Source: Polaromonas sp.
GTDB lineage: Bacteria; Pseudomonadota; Gammaproteobacteria; Burkholderiales; Burkholderiaceae_C
DNA: 64,000 nucleotides
Assembly (NCBI RefSeq): GCF_012927455.1
Contig: NZ_JABBPE010000018.1
Location: 62,001-126,000, forward strand
Reading direction: 5' to 3'
Part shown: piece after piece, positions 17,613-26,432 of the stretch
How positions within the stretch are numbered: the stretch's first letter is position 1
Layout of the letters: the number at the start of each line of letters is the position of its first letter
Translations under genes and position numbers: made by a program
The notes under the pieces: generated by a model
Databases searched by the model: none
What the model was told of the DNA's origin: nothing
What the model saw: only the letters and a program-made list of their open reading frames with translations

Positions 17613-18338
17613 TCAAGCGCCGGCGGGGCTGTCGAGGGGTAACTGCAGCGTTACCCAATTTTCGCCCTGCGCACACGCCACACCGGCCGCGGCAGCCAGC
17701 GCCTGCACGTCATCCCAGCCGATCCGGCGCTCGCGCTGCACTGGCTCCGCCAGCGGCGTCAGCGCAGCAGGGGCAACGCGCAGGCAAACGCCTGGCGCGC
17801 CGCACAGTTCCCGCAATCCGACATGCACGCTACCTGCGCCAGCGCTGCAGTCGCACAAAGCCAACAGCGCAGCTGCAAAAACGCCGCGAAAATACAGCCG
17901 CGCAAATTTAGCTTCAGCAACAGGAATGTCGTTTACGCCGACCAGACCGTGCAGAAAAAGCTCTGTCTCCATCAGCGTCAGCAGTTCCTGCGCGCCCGCC
18001 TGTGCGCTGACGTTTTCTTCCCCCTTCGGGACCAGCCAGCCCATCACGCCCAGGCAAGTGGCGGCGGCTTCTTTGCTCAGGATCTGCAGGGTATCGGCGC
18101 TTTTAACAACTGCCACCATTTCAGGCGCAGCCGCCTGCAGACGCTTTTGGAGCAGCGCTGCAATCATGCCCAAGGGCTGCAAAGCGCCAGCGACGTCATG
18201 CCGCAGCATGGGTGCCAGCCGGCTCAGCACGGCATAGCGCGCAGACTCCTCCATGCGGTCTGGCGACGAAGGAAAAAGGTGCGGCTGCCTGCCAGTGCCC
18301 GAACCAAGCGGTGCGTCCACGCCAGCCTCGCTGCTCAT
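17613..18338 (-). CDS. Degenerate histidine-kinase-like / putative phosphotransfer protein
   Basis: A 241-aa protein I cannot name. Residues about 35-75 (YAVLSRLAPMLRHDVAGALQ, then PLGMIAALLQ) look like a HisKA-type dimerisation helix with the H box sequence RHDVAGALQPL. The C-terminal half resembles a Bergerat fold but lacks clear N, G1 and G2 boxes, as in ChpT-like phosphotransferases. It lies 135 bp downstream of the hybrid kinase on the same strand, so it may be the fifth gene of the phytochrome operon. I infer a phosphorelay or scaffold role. A GTG four codons upstream is an alternative start. Confidence 0.6.
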   Translation of the reverse strand: MSSEAGVDAPLGSGTGRQPHLFPSSPDRMEESARYAVLSRLAPMLRHDVAGALQPLGMIAALLQKRLQAAAPEMVAVVKSADTLQILSKEAAATCLGVMGWLVPKGEENVSAQAGAQELLTLMETELFLHGLVGVNDIPVAEAKFARLYFRGVFAAALLALCDCSAGAGSVHVGLRELCGAPGVCLRVAPAALTPLAEPVQRERRIGWDDVQALAAAAGVACAQGENWVTLQLPLDSPAGA

Positions 18339-18473
18339 GCTGGCACCCACGGCAACAACACCGATGTGTCAAGGTTCGTGTAAGGCAGCAAAATAAATTA
18401 CCTCGAATTTCTTAGCGTTGTTTTGCAGAAAATTCAAAAAACCGTTAATTTTCCAAGTCACCTAAGCGCTTCG

Positions 18474-21332
18474 CTATTCCAGGCCAACACCCAGAAATCG
18501 CGCCAGCACCTCATCGACGGCGGCTGGTTCTACCGGCTTGGTCAAATGCGCGTCGAAACCCGCATCCCTTGATTTGCGCTGGTCATCTTCGGTACCCCAA
18601 CCGGTCAGGGCAATCAGGCGGGCCGCCTCCAGTCCGGGATCGGCGCAAATTCTTCGAGCCACCTCGTAACCATTCATACCAGGGAGCCCGATATCGAGAA
18701 ACACCACATGGGGCTTGAACTCCGCAGCGGCGCTGAGGGCACTGGGCCCGTCGAAGGCCGTGCGGGTCTCGTAACCCGACAGACTGAGCAGCATGGCCAG
18801 CGTTTCCGCGCCATCCACATTGTCGTCAACCACCAAAATACGGCGTCCTGGAGTGGGTACGGCGCTGCTTGCCAGCGTCGTCGGCTCAGGCTCAGGCGCG
18901 TCGCCTTCAGCCAGAGGAAACCGCATCGTAAAAGTACTTCCCATATCGACTCCATCACTGTGCGCTTCAATTGATCCGCCATGCATTTCCGCCAGCCGCT
19001 TGACCAGCGCCAGACCTATGCCCAAGCCGCCCTGGGCCCGCTCCAGGGTCTGGTTGATCTGCGTGAACATGTCGAATACGCGGGTCACCATGTCAAGCGG
19101 GATACCCAGCCCGTTGTCCGTGACGCTGATGACAACCGCCTCGTCTTGCCGGCGCGCCGACAGCACAATGCTACCGCCATGCTTGGTGTATTTGGCGGAG
19201 TTGATCAGCAGGTTGGCCAGCATCTGGGCCATTCGGGTCGGGTCTGCATGTAGCCAAAGCGGCTCGTCGGGCAGCTCTATGGTCAGCGCGTGCCCGGCAT
19301 CGTCAATCAGCGGGCGCGCGGCCTCGACGGCCATCTCCAGCACAGCGTTCAGCGAGATTCGCTCAAGGCGCAGGATGATCTTGCCGCTGTTAATGCGCGA
19401 CACGTTGAGCAGGTCGTCTATCAATCGCGTCATCTGCCCGAGTTGACGTTCCATCATTTGCAGCGTACGCGCTGCAGTTTCTGCATTTTGCGACAGGCGC
19501 AGCAACTGCAGCCCCGTGCGCAACGGCGCCAGCGGATTTCGCAACTCATGGGCCAGCGTGGCCAAAAACTCATCCTTGCGCTGGTCTTGCTCCAACAGCG
19601 TTCGCTCGAAATGCTTGCGCTCCGTCACGTCACTGGTCACGCCCAAAACAAATTCGACGCTCCCGTCCGCGCCCAGCTCGGGCACCAGCCGCGTGGAATA
19701 ATGACGGATTCCGGCCGGCCCGTTAAATGCGAAGTCAATCATTTGATCGACCCCGAAGTTGAAGACCGCGCGCGATGCGCTTTCCCATAACTGGCAGAGG
19801 TCTTCAGGAAAACCAATTTCGCGGTTGGTTTTTCCCAGAAAATCTTCTTTGGGCCGCCGCGTCGCCTTCTCGACAGCGGCATTGACAAACACGTGGTGCA
19901 ACCCACGGTCAAACCGGCTCAAGATGTCAGGGGTGTTGTCTGCCAGCGCCTGCAGTTCCCGCTGGCTTCGGAGCAGCGCCTGCTCGCCGCGCACCTGCTC
20001 GGTCCGGTCCACCCCATGCACCAGAATACCGAAGACCGCGCCTTCAACCGACATCAGAGGCTGGTAGACGAAGTCCACAAAGAGTTCGTCAAATGCCCCG
20101 TCAGGGCCACGCGCCATCAACAGTTTCATACCCCTGGCTTCAAACGGCTCAGCCGTGCGATAAGCCCGATCCAGCAAAGCGGGGAAAAGCTGGCCGGCGA
20201 GCTCCGGCAGGGCCTCCAGCACCGGCTTGCCCAGAATTTCCGGGCCGCGGCCTACCAAAGCGTAATAAGGATTGTTGGCCCTCTCGAAGACATGCCGCGG
20301 GCCTTGCAATACCGCGGTAAAGGACGGCATCAGCGTGATCAGCTGCGACAGGCGCTGTTCGCTTTCGCGCAGGCGCGCCTCCGCCCGCACCCGCTCGACC
20401 ATCAGCCAGATGCGCCCGGCGGTCTCTTCCACCAGCGCGACTTCATCAGCGGCCCAGACACGCCGACTAATCTGATGCACGCCAAGAATCGCCACCAGCT
20501 TGCCGCCTTTAAGCAGCGGCACGGCCAGGATGGACACGACCTGCGCCGCTTTATGGCGTGCCTTTTCCGCTTCTGTGAAAACTGGCTCCGCCGTCACATC
20601 GGCCACGACAAGATTACGCCCGGCGCTGAATTCCTCATGTAGAAACGTCCCGTAACGGTCCAGGTGGAGCTGACGGGGAAATTCGTCCACGCCGTTGACA
20701 TAGCCCGCCTCCACACTGAGTTGCCCGTCGATTAAGACTTCGGCATAAACCACCCGACTGGCGCCCAAGTGCTCGCCAAGCAGGTGTGCCGCCTGGTTTT
20801 TGATGGCGACCGGGTCAGACTCATGAGTCGCCTCCGAAAGCGCCAGCCGCAGGGCGTCGCGTGCGGCCGCGCGGCGCAGCGCTGCGGCACGGTCGTGCAG
20901 TTCCCGGCCCATGGCCCAGCGCTCTGCCGCATTTTCGATGGCGCGCGCCAATCCGGGCCCAGTCACCCAGTCTTTCCCGACGAAATCCTGCGCGCCAGCG
21001 CGCAGCAGGGCCCGACCCACATCCGCCATGACACCGCCGGTAATCACCACCACCGGACACACCGGCAACCCGTTGGGCGCCGACAGCGCTTGCAGCACCT
21101 GCAGGGCGTCCATGTCGGGCAGGTTGTAGTCCAGCAGCACGCAATCGGGCAAGCTTGGCCCGGCAAATATGGCCGCTACACCACCTGCGCCGGTAACGGC
21201 TTCTTCCAGCAGGAAGCGCCGGTCCGACCCGGTAAGCAGAAGGCGCCGGAGTTCGACGCGGTCCTCCGGACTGTCTTCAATCAGAATCACGCGCCATGGC
21301 AGACCCGCCTCGCGGGTGCCGCCGGTGGTCAT
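18474..21332 (-). CDS. Hybrid sensor histidine kinase (Rec-GAF-PAS-PAS-HisKA-HATPase-Rec)
   Basis: A 952-aa cytoplasmic protein with no membrane segment. N-terminal receiver with phospho-Asp in VLLDYNLPDMDAL; GAF domain at about 150-310; two PAS-like domains (ITLMPSFTAVLQGP onward and LADNTPDILSRFDRG onward). HisKA has the H box LATLAHELRNPLAPLRTGL. The ATPase has NLLINSAKYT, DNGLGIP and GGLGIGLALVKRLAEMHGGS. The C-terminal receiver has VVFLDIGLPGMNGYE and LTKPV. The ATG at 21332 overlaps the stop of the upstream response regulator by 4 bp; an earlier in-frame start at 21377 is less likely. A receiver at each end suggests it takes phosphate from or competes with the phytochrome output. Confidence 0.93.
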   Translation of the reverse strand: MTTGGTREAGLPWRVILIEDSPEDRVELRRLLLTGSDRRFLLEEAVTGAGGVAAIFAGPSLPDCVLLDYNLPDMDALQVLQALSAPNGLPVCPVVVITGGVMADVGRALLRAGAQDFVGKDWVTGPGLARAIENAAERWAMGRELHDRAAALRRAAARDALRLALSEATHESDPVAIKNQAAHLLGEHLGASRVVYAEVLIDGQLSVEAGYVNGVDEFPRQLHLDRYGTFLHEEFSAGRNLVVADVTAEPVFTEAEKARHKAAQVVSILAVPLLKGGKLVAILGVHQISRRVWAADEVALVEETAGRIWLMVERVRAEARLRESEQRLSQLITLMPSFTAVLQGPRHVFERANNPYYALVGRGPEILGKPVLEALPELAGQLFPALLDRAYRTAEPFEARGMKLLMARGPDGAFDELFVDFVYQPLMSVEGAVFGILVHGVDRTEQVRGEQALLRSQRELQALADNTPDILSRFDRGLHHVFVNAAVEKATRRPKEDFLGKTNREIGFPEDLCQLWESASRAVFNFGVDQMIDFAFNGPAGIRHYSTRLVPELGADGSVEFVLGVTSDVTERKHFERTLLEQDQRKDEFLATLAHELRNPLAPLRTGLQLLRLSQNAETAARTLQMMERQLGQMTRLIDDLLNVSRINSGKIILRLERISLNAVLEMAVEAARPLIDDAGHALTIELPDEPLWLHADPTRMAQMLANLLINSAKYTKHGGSIVLSARRQDEAVVISVTDNGLGIPLDMVTRVFDMFTQINQTLERAQGGLGIGLALVKRLAEMHGGSIEAHSDGVDMGSTFTMRFPLAEGDAPEPEPTTLASSAVPTPGRRILVVDDNVDGAETLAMLLSLSGYETRTAFDGPSALSAAAEFKPHVVFLDIGLPGMNGYEVARRICADPGLEAARLIALTGWGTEDDQRKSRDAGFDAHLTKPVEPAAVDEVLARFLGVGLE

Positions 21333-21775
21333 GCCGTAGCCCCATGCAGACCGGGCAATACCGCAAAGCCCAGCCAATGGGCCAACACGCGGCGCAGGAA
21401 GTTCAGATGTTCGTCATGGCACAGCAGCTTGCCGTGAAAGACATTGACACCCGCGTGGCAGCAAAAGCCCTGGTCCCTGGGAAGGGACGATGTGGTGAGC
21501 ACCACCACCGGTAAATCCCGCAAATCGGGATCGCCCTTGATGAGGCCGAGCGCGTCCCGGCCGTCCATTCCGGGAGGGTTCGAGTCTTGCAAAACAACAA
21601 CCGGGCCGGGCAGCATCCGGCCACCACCGCGTGACAGAGCCAGGCAGCCATTGCCGTTGACGGCGCGCCGGATTGCACAGCGCAAGCCGGAAGCCTTGAG
21701 CGCCATCTGCACGGTGTCGAAATCTTCATCGGAGTCTTCAACCACCAAAACGCTGGGGATCGTGACAGCTGTCAT
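21329..21775 (-). CDS. Single-domain response regulator (Rcp1-like)
   Basis: A 148-aa stand-alone receiver domain. Acidic pair VVEDSDED, phospho-acceptor Asp in VVLQDSNPPGMDGRDALGLI, switch Thr in VVVLTTSS, and Lys in NVFHGKLLCHDE. Lys is followed by Leu instead of the usual Pro. There is no output domain. It overlaps the phytochrome gene upstream and the hybrid kinase gene downstream by 4 bp each. Receivers coded directly after phytochrome kinases (Rcp/BrR type) are normally their phosphorylation partners, so I infer phosphate from BphP. Confidence 0.9.
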   Translation of the reverse strand: MTAVTIPSVLVVEDSDEDFDTVQMALKASGLRCAIRRAVNGNGCLALSRGGGRMLPGPVVVLQDSNPPGMDGRDALGLIKGDPDLRDLPVVVLTTSSLPRDQGFCCHAGVNVFHGKLLCHDEHLNFLRRVLAHWLGFAVLPGLHGATA

Positions 21776-24129
21776 GGGCTGGCATCCCCATCCGGAAAAG
21801 TGAAATAAAACGTCGTGCCTTCACCCAATATTGAATCAAGCCAAACCTGGCCATGGTGCCGCTCGACCAGCTTGCGCACGATGGTCAGGCCGGCGCCGGC
21901 CCCCCCACCGTAGTCGTCCCGGCCATGCAGTCGCCTGAACATCTTGAACACCTGCTCGAAATGCGCAGGGGCAATGCCGATGCCGTTGTCCTTGACGTAA
22001 AAAATGGTGTGCAGCGCAGCGCCTGCGGGACAACGGGGTCGAGGCGCGTTTTCCTGACGCGCTATGTAACCCACTTCAATACGACGTTGCGACTGGTTGG
22101 AATACTTCAACGCGTTGGACAGCAGATTCACCAGCACTTCGCGGCAGCGCACCCAGTCACCGGTCACGACAGGCAGCTTGCGCGGCACCACAAATTCGGG
22201 CGCGCCCTCCGCGGTTCGTGAGCCGACCATTTCAAAGGCCTCGGCCAATAGCACATTGAAATCAATCTTTTGCAATTGCAAATCGGCTCGGCCAACGCGA
22301 GAAAAATGCAGCAGCGAGTCCAGCAGACCATCCATGCGGACGGTCAAACGCATCAGGCCTTCAAGCTTGCGGCGATTCTCGTCGTTGTTGATCAGGGCGG
22401 TCTCATTCATGAGCTGGTGGGCGTATTTACGAATGCCGCGCAAGGGTTCCTTCAGATCATGGCTGGCTACGTAGGCAAAGGCGTCCAGCTCTTCGTTGCT
22501 GCGTGACAGCTCGGCGTTCAGGCTGGCCAGCCGCTCGGCCTGGCTGACCACCAGTTCGGCCAGCTGAACCCGTAGCCGGGCCGCAGCCTCCAGCTCGACC
22601 GCCCGCCACGGCAGAGCGCGCTGATGGACCGATTCAACAAACAGCTCGAAGCTGCGCCGGGGTGTCAGACGCGGACCGTGCGGCCCGGTCACCGTTGGCT
22701 TTTCATGCGGGTTGCCGCCCCAATTGACGGTCTGCGGCGTCTCCGGCCGGAACCACAAAATCAGGTGATTGCCTTCACGCGAAAGAGACGTCGCAAGCAA
22801 GCCGCTGGCCACGTTGGAAAACGCCGCTGCGGCTGGGTATTGCCAGGCCAGCCGGTCGGTGTCATAAACCAGTTGCGTTCCCGATGCCATCGCGGGAAGG
22901 TGGTTCAGCCAGCCCGCCAGGCCGTCAAGCTCGGCCTCCGAAGGCGTATCGCCAATACGCCACCAGCGCCCGTTGTGGTAGCTGGCCACCCCGCCTGCGT
23001 CAATCCCGCCCGACAACGTGTTCGGCCCTTCGGTCAGGGCGCAAAGCCCGCCCTCCCGCGCCGCAGCGGCAACCACGCGCTGGTGCACGTCGTCGATCTG
23101 GAGCCGGTAGCTCAGGAATTCCCGGTCCTCGGCCGACTGGTGCTGCAGCGAAACGACCTGAGCGACGAATTCGCAGGCGGCCCGCAATTGGGTCGGCAGC
23201 TGTTTGGGCCCGGTGTAGTGGTGGCAGGCAATCAGGCCCCACAGTTTTTCGCCCCGGCGTATCGGTAAAGTCAGGCCAGCCGTGACCTTCATGTTGGCCA
23301 GGTACTCGGTGTACATAATCGATGCACCGCGCAAGGCGCAGTAGGTCATGTCCAGCGGCAGGCCGGTGTCCGGATTGACAAGAGGTAGCAGCTCGGCAAG
23401 CCCACCCGACACGTCCGGCATGGGGCGCACCCAGGTTTTCGAAAAGATGTCGCGCGCTGGCTTGGGAATGTCTTCGGCAGGGTAATGAAGTCCGAGCCAC
23501 GGCGACAGGTCAGCGCGCCGGCTTTCGGCAAACACTTCGCCGTGGTCGTCGGCGTGAAACTTGTACACCATCACCCGGTCCAGACCGCTTAGCGAACGGA
23601 TTTCTTGCGTCACTAGGTTGCAAAACTGCTGAAGGCTAACGGCTTCCTGCAGACACACCATGGATTTCTTGACCAGCGCGTAGTAGTCTGGTTCGGCATC
23701 ACTGGTCCTGCTGCTGACCTCGAATTCGACTATGGCCACCCCGGCGATGGTGTGCACGGTCACATCGAGTGGCGCAAACTGAGCGCGGCCAGCCAGCGTG
23801 AATACATACAGGGGATTGCGGTCAGTTGGCTCATCACGCAGGTAGGCCTGCAAGCGCGCCTGAAGCTCTTCCCCCAACACCACGGAGGCCGCCTGGCCCA
23901 GCAGCGTCTGCGCCGGCGTCCCCAACAAAGTCAGGGCGTTTTCGCTGGCCTGGAGGATGGTCATGTCAGCCGGGCGCAATACCAGTAACGCGCCATGGTC
24001 CTGAATGCAGCCAGGAGTCTGCACCGGCTCGCTATCGCAATTGCTGATGGAGACGCCATGCCGCTTGATGCTGTACGGTTGACCGTCCCAGGGAGGCTGG
24101 GCGGAGATCGGAACGCTATCGCTGCTCAT
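21772..24129 (-). CDS. bphP: Bacteriophytochrome histidine kinase
   Basis: A red/far-red photoreceptor kinase of 785 aa. PAS with Cys31 in SISNCDSEPVQTPG, the biliverdin attachment site. GAF has MVYKFHADDHGEV, YPAEDIPKPARDIF (Asp220) and LWGLIACHHYTG (His303). PHY has the arm motif PRRSF. HisKA has YVASHDLKEPLRGI. The ATPase has NLLSNALKYS, DNGIGI and GAGLTIVRKL. Compared with Deinococcus BphP, the chromophore-pocket His260 is Tyr273 here and Tyr216 is Phe229; the numbering aligns without gaps. ATG at 24129 overlaps the bphO stop by 4 bp. Confidence 0.95.
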   Translation of the reverse strand: MSSDSVPISAQPPWDGQPYSIKRHGVSISNCDSEPVQTPGCIQDHGALLVLRPADMTILQASENALTLLGTPAQTLLGQAASVVLGEELQARLQAYLRDEPTDRNPLYVFTLAGRAQFAPLDVTVHTIAGVAIVEFEVSSRTSDAEPDYYALVKKSMVCLQEAVSLQQFCNLVTQEIRSLSGLDRVMVYKFHADDHGEVFAESRRADLSPWLGLHYPAEDIPKPARDIFSKTWVRPMPDVSGGLAELLPLVNPDTGLPLDMTYCALRGASIMYTEYLANMKVTAGLTLPIRRGEKLWGLIACHHYTGPKQLPTQLRAACEFVAQVVSLQHQSAEDREFLSYRLQIDDVHQRVVAAAAREGGLCALTEGPNTLSGGIDAGGVASYHNGRWWRIGDTPSEAELDGLAGWLNHLPAMASGTQLVYDTDRLAWQYPAAAAFSNVASGLLATSLSREGNHLILWFRPETPQTVNWGGNPHEKPTVTGPHGPRLTPRRSFELFVESVHQRALPWRAVELEAAARLRVQLAELVVSQAERLASLNAELSRSNEELDAFAYVASHDLKEPLRGIRKYAHQLMNETALINNDENRRKLEGLMRLTVRMDGLLDSLLHFSRVGRADLQLQKIDFNVLLAEAFEMVGSRTAEGAPEFVVPRKLPVVTGDWVRCREVLVNLLSNALKYSNQSQRRIEVGYIARQENAPRPRCPAGAALHTIFYVKDNGIGIAPAHFEQVFKMFRRLHGRDDYGGGAGAGLTIVRKLVERHHGQVWLDSILGEGTTFYFTFPDGDASP

Positions 24130-24752
24130 CGATCTTTTCCCCTCTCGCACCAGTGGCGCAGAGTCTCAAATGTCGCGCGCGCCGTTTCAATGACCAACGC
24201 CTCTTCATGCGGGGCAACTGAAGCAAAAGAGAGCAGCCCGGCCCGAAAATCATTCCACATGGCGCCGGTGGAGGGTCCATAGCCATGAAAAAAACTTCCG
24301 CCTGTTTCGGGAAAAACGCCGAGGTTTTCCCGGATGTGGCGGCTGATGAGCACGCCACCCAAGGTTGCGCCTTCCAGCACGTACAGGCAGCCCAGGCGCT
24401 GTGCGACGTTGCGGAGCGGCGGCAAGGCTTTGCACAGAGGCAGCGCGTGGCCGCCCTGCGGACAAAGGCGCTGCAGATCGACTTCGAGGAGAAAGGTTTT
24501 CCGGCGCGCGGCAACATCCAGCCAAACCGGCATGGTATCGGCCGCTGCGCCAATAACGTCCTCAACCGGCTTGTAAAACCCATAAAAACTTTCAAGCACT
24601 TGTCGGTAAGCGCCGGGTGTCAATGTTTTATCTGTCAGCGCAAGGGTTTTCTCAATGGCTGAATGGGCATCGCGGGTCTCAGAGCGAAGCCTTTGAAGAA
24701 TGGATGGTACTGCGTCTGCAACAAACGGTGTCACAACATCTTTCGCAGGCAT
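24126..24752 (-). CDS. bphO: Haem oxygenase (biliverdin-forming, BphO)
   Basis: Opens haem to biliverdin IXalpha, the chromophore of the phytochrome encoded next. The 208-aa product has proximal His in LRSETRDAHSAIEKTL (about residue 30), FYGFYKPVED, and the distal helix LEGATLGGVLISRHI with the flexible glycines. It begins the operon. The ATG at 24752 (MPAKDVV) follows AGGGTG; a start at 24866 would add 38 residues without family resemblance. The stop overlaps the bphP start by 4 bp. Confidence 0.92.
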   Translation of the reverse strand: MPAKDVVTPFVADAVPSILQRLRSETRDAHSAIEKTLALTDKTLTPGAYRQVLESFYGFYKPVEDVIGAAADTMPVWLDVAARRKTFLLEVDLQRLCPQGGHALPLCKALPPLRNVAQRLGCLYVLEGATLGGVLISRHIRENLGVFPETGGSFFHGYGPSTGAMWNDFRAGLLSFASVAPHEEALVIETARATFETLRHWCERGKDR

Positions 24753-25254
24753 ATTCGACACCCTATGTAAGGGCGCCAGCTTGTCGGCCTGACGTGCGTC
24801 CGGCGGTTTGCGATGTGATCGGCAGCGTGACAAATCGACGTCTCGGCGCGAAAGCCATCGCCGCAAAAACTACTTGGCAAAAAGACCATTATTTTTTAGG
24901 AGCATGCGCCAAGACTTGGCAAACTGGGTGATCGAGGAGGATAGATGCGCCATCAGAGGAGCTTCATGCAAGCGGTCAACTAAGGCCGTTTGCAGTAATC
25001 GTTTCATTTATAACTCAATTCGAAAATAGATGATTCGACGCAGGACGTGCTGTGGCACGGCAAGGCGGAAAAAACGCTTAACGGATTAAATTGGAAATGA
25101 AATCAGAGGCACTGCTGCGGAAACGTAGTAATAACTAACAGTCTCATCCTCTCCAGGCAGATAAAGCCAGTCTGTGCGCTAGCACGCAAACGAGCCAAAC
25201 GGCGAAACCGCCCCCGGCTGTCAAAGCCCCAACGCCTAAGGCTTAACGCGCTCA
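24753..25254. other. Non-coding spacer upstream of bphO
   Basis: No convincing gene in these 502 bp, which are AT-richer than the neighbours. They contain a 13-bp palindrome (24908-24920) and a 10-bp direct repeat ACTTGGCAAA at 24872-24881 and 24914-24923. An orphan plus-strand terminator follows at 25260. This is probably the control region of the bph operon. Confidence 0.5.
24908..24920. promoter_or_regulatory. Palindromic operator candidate upstream of bphO
   Basis: Perfect 6-1-6 inverted repeat GCCAAG-A-CTTGGC about 156 bp before the bphO ATG. Half of it (ACTTGGCAAA) recurs directly at 24872-24881. The binding protein is unknown. Confidence 0.4.
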
Positions 25255-25434
25255 CTATCCCCTTGTATAAGGGCTTTTTTCGATATGAGGGGTGTTGCCC
25301 AGCTCTTCTGACAAAGCGTTATTGTCTTTGGGCTCCGACAGGGTTTTATTGGTGCCTTCCTTGCCAAACTCTTCAGAGGTTTTATCGGACTTACGGTGAG
25401 GTATGACGGCGGGGGTCGAATTTTTCTTGGACAT
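25255..25434 (-). CDS. Small hydrophilic protein, doubtful
   Basis: A possible 59-aa product starting MSKKNSTPAVIPHRKSDKTS, very polar and rich in Lys, Glu, Ser and Asn, with no known motif and no good ribosome binding site. Its 3' end overlaps a plus-strand terminator hairpin at 25260. It could be a small stress protein or chance. Codon use is less GC-biased than in the neighbours. Confidence 0.3.
   Translation of the reverse strand: MSKKNSTPAVIPHRKSDKTSEEFGKEGTNKTLSEPKDNNALSEELGNTPHIEKSPYTRG
25260..25281 (+). terminator. Orphan intrinsic terminator
   Basis: Stem CCCTT-GTAT-AAGGG followed by C and six T on the plus strand. There is no plus-strand protein gene upstream for several kb, so it may end an unannotated small RNA or block antisense transcription into the spacer. 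Confidence 0.5.
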
Positions 25435-25814
25435 AGCGCTTTCAAGAAATAAAACTGCTTGCCGGTTGGCACGCACCGCTTTGCCGCGCGTTGCCGGGCG
25501 CTCCTACCGTGAACTGCGCGGCAGCCGGAAAAGGCCAGCAACGCGCAGCCAGCTTGAGCTCACCACTTGGGGGCGGGCGGCCGGGAAGTCGAGAAGCGCC
25601 CGAAGAAAAAGTCTTGGGGGAGTCGTGGTCAGCATTGTGTCGAAGCATCGTTGTTCCTCATTTGAACGCTTTGCATTCATATTCGACCTTACTTTAGGCG
25701 GTGAGCGCAGCGGCCGCTGTGCGCCAACGAGCAAAGTCTTGTAGGACAAGAACACAGATCGGCGCTCTTTCTGATGGGTCCGTGAACACCAGGCCTGCGC
25801 CGCCGACCGGACGT
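25435..25814. other. Spacer between small ORF and usp gene, no assigned gene
   Basis: 380 bp. Two overlapping minus-strand short frames exist. One has an ATG at 25648 with GAGGAA at a proper distance (68 codons, MLRHNADHDSPKTFSSG start); the other has an ATG at about 25680 (MNAKRSNEEQRCFD start). They overlap in different frames and neither resembles a known protein, so I leave both unassigned. Confidence 0.35.
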
Positions 25815-26252
25815 TCAGGAGGTGATGACGACCAGCACGTTGCAGGGCGCGTGTTCGATCAGGCTGCCGGAAATGGAACCGCGCCACCAGCGCGCCGCCC
25901 AGCTGTCCAGATGCGTGTGCCCCACCACGATCAGGTCGGCTTCCATCTTGCGGGCGTATTCGCAGATTTCGTCGACGGTTTCACCGACCAGAACTTCGCC
26001 TTTCGCCTGGTAGCCAGCGTCCGACAGCCGCTGCAACCCTTCATTCAGGGTGGCTTGGTAGGTTTCTTTTTCCTGCTCGACCAGATCGCCGCTGTAGACG
26101 CCGCTTTCCATTCCAAGCAGGCTGGTCGGCAAAGGCATGACCGCTACCAGCGACAGGGTTGCCTGGCCCCACTGCGCGATGTCGCGGCAGTCCAGCAAGG
26201 CTTTCTGCCCGGCCTCGGAGCCGTTGTAAGCCAGCAAAATGCGTTTGTACAT
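25815..26252 (-). CDS. Universal stress protein (UspA family)
   Basis: A 145-aa single Usp domain. It starts MYKRILLAYNGSEAGQKALL and ends with VVGHTHLDSWAARWWRGSIS, then a segment ending HAPCNVLVV, the usual C-terminal strand and nucleotide loop. The canonical G-x2-G-x9-G-S/T ATP motif is altered (His residues after the first Gly), so ATP binding is uncertain. The ATG at 26252 is preceded by GGGGGTG. It is divergent from groES with the CIRCE region between. Confidence 0.93.
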   Translation of the reverse strand: MYKRILLAYNGSEAGQKALLDCRDIAQWGQATLSLVAVMPLPTSLLGMESGVYSGDLVEQEKETYQATLNEGLQRLSDAGYQAKGEVLVGETVDEICEYARKMEADLIVVGHTHLDSWAARWWRGSISGSLIEHAPCNVLVVITS

Positions 26253-26402
26253 GATGCACCCCCGGATAGATAAAGACGCCCCGACACTAACGTTCAGCAT
26301 AAACCTGGCGTGCGCAGGATGCAACTGGCTTTGCACGTAGGCGGGCATTCCAGCAAAACCCGGCGCCTTTTGCTGGGCGTTTCGTGCCGTTACGGCGTTT
26401 GA

Positions 26403-26432
26403 CTTGATACCGCCATAAAACCCCCGTATGAT
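26403..26432 (+). promoter_or_regulatory. groES promoter, overlapping sigma70 and sigma32 types
   Basis: TTGATA (26404-26409), 17-bp spacer, TATGAT (26427-26432) fits sigma70. The same stretch reads CTTGATA, 12 bp, CCCCGTAT, close to the sigma32 consensus CTTGAAA / CCCCATNT. The CIRCE operator begins at the last base of the -10. Confidence 0.75.
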
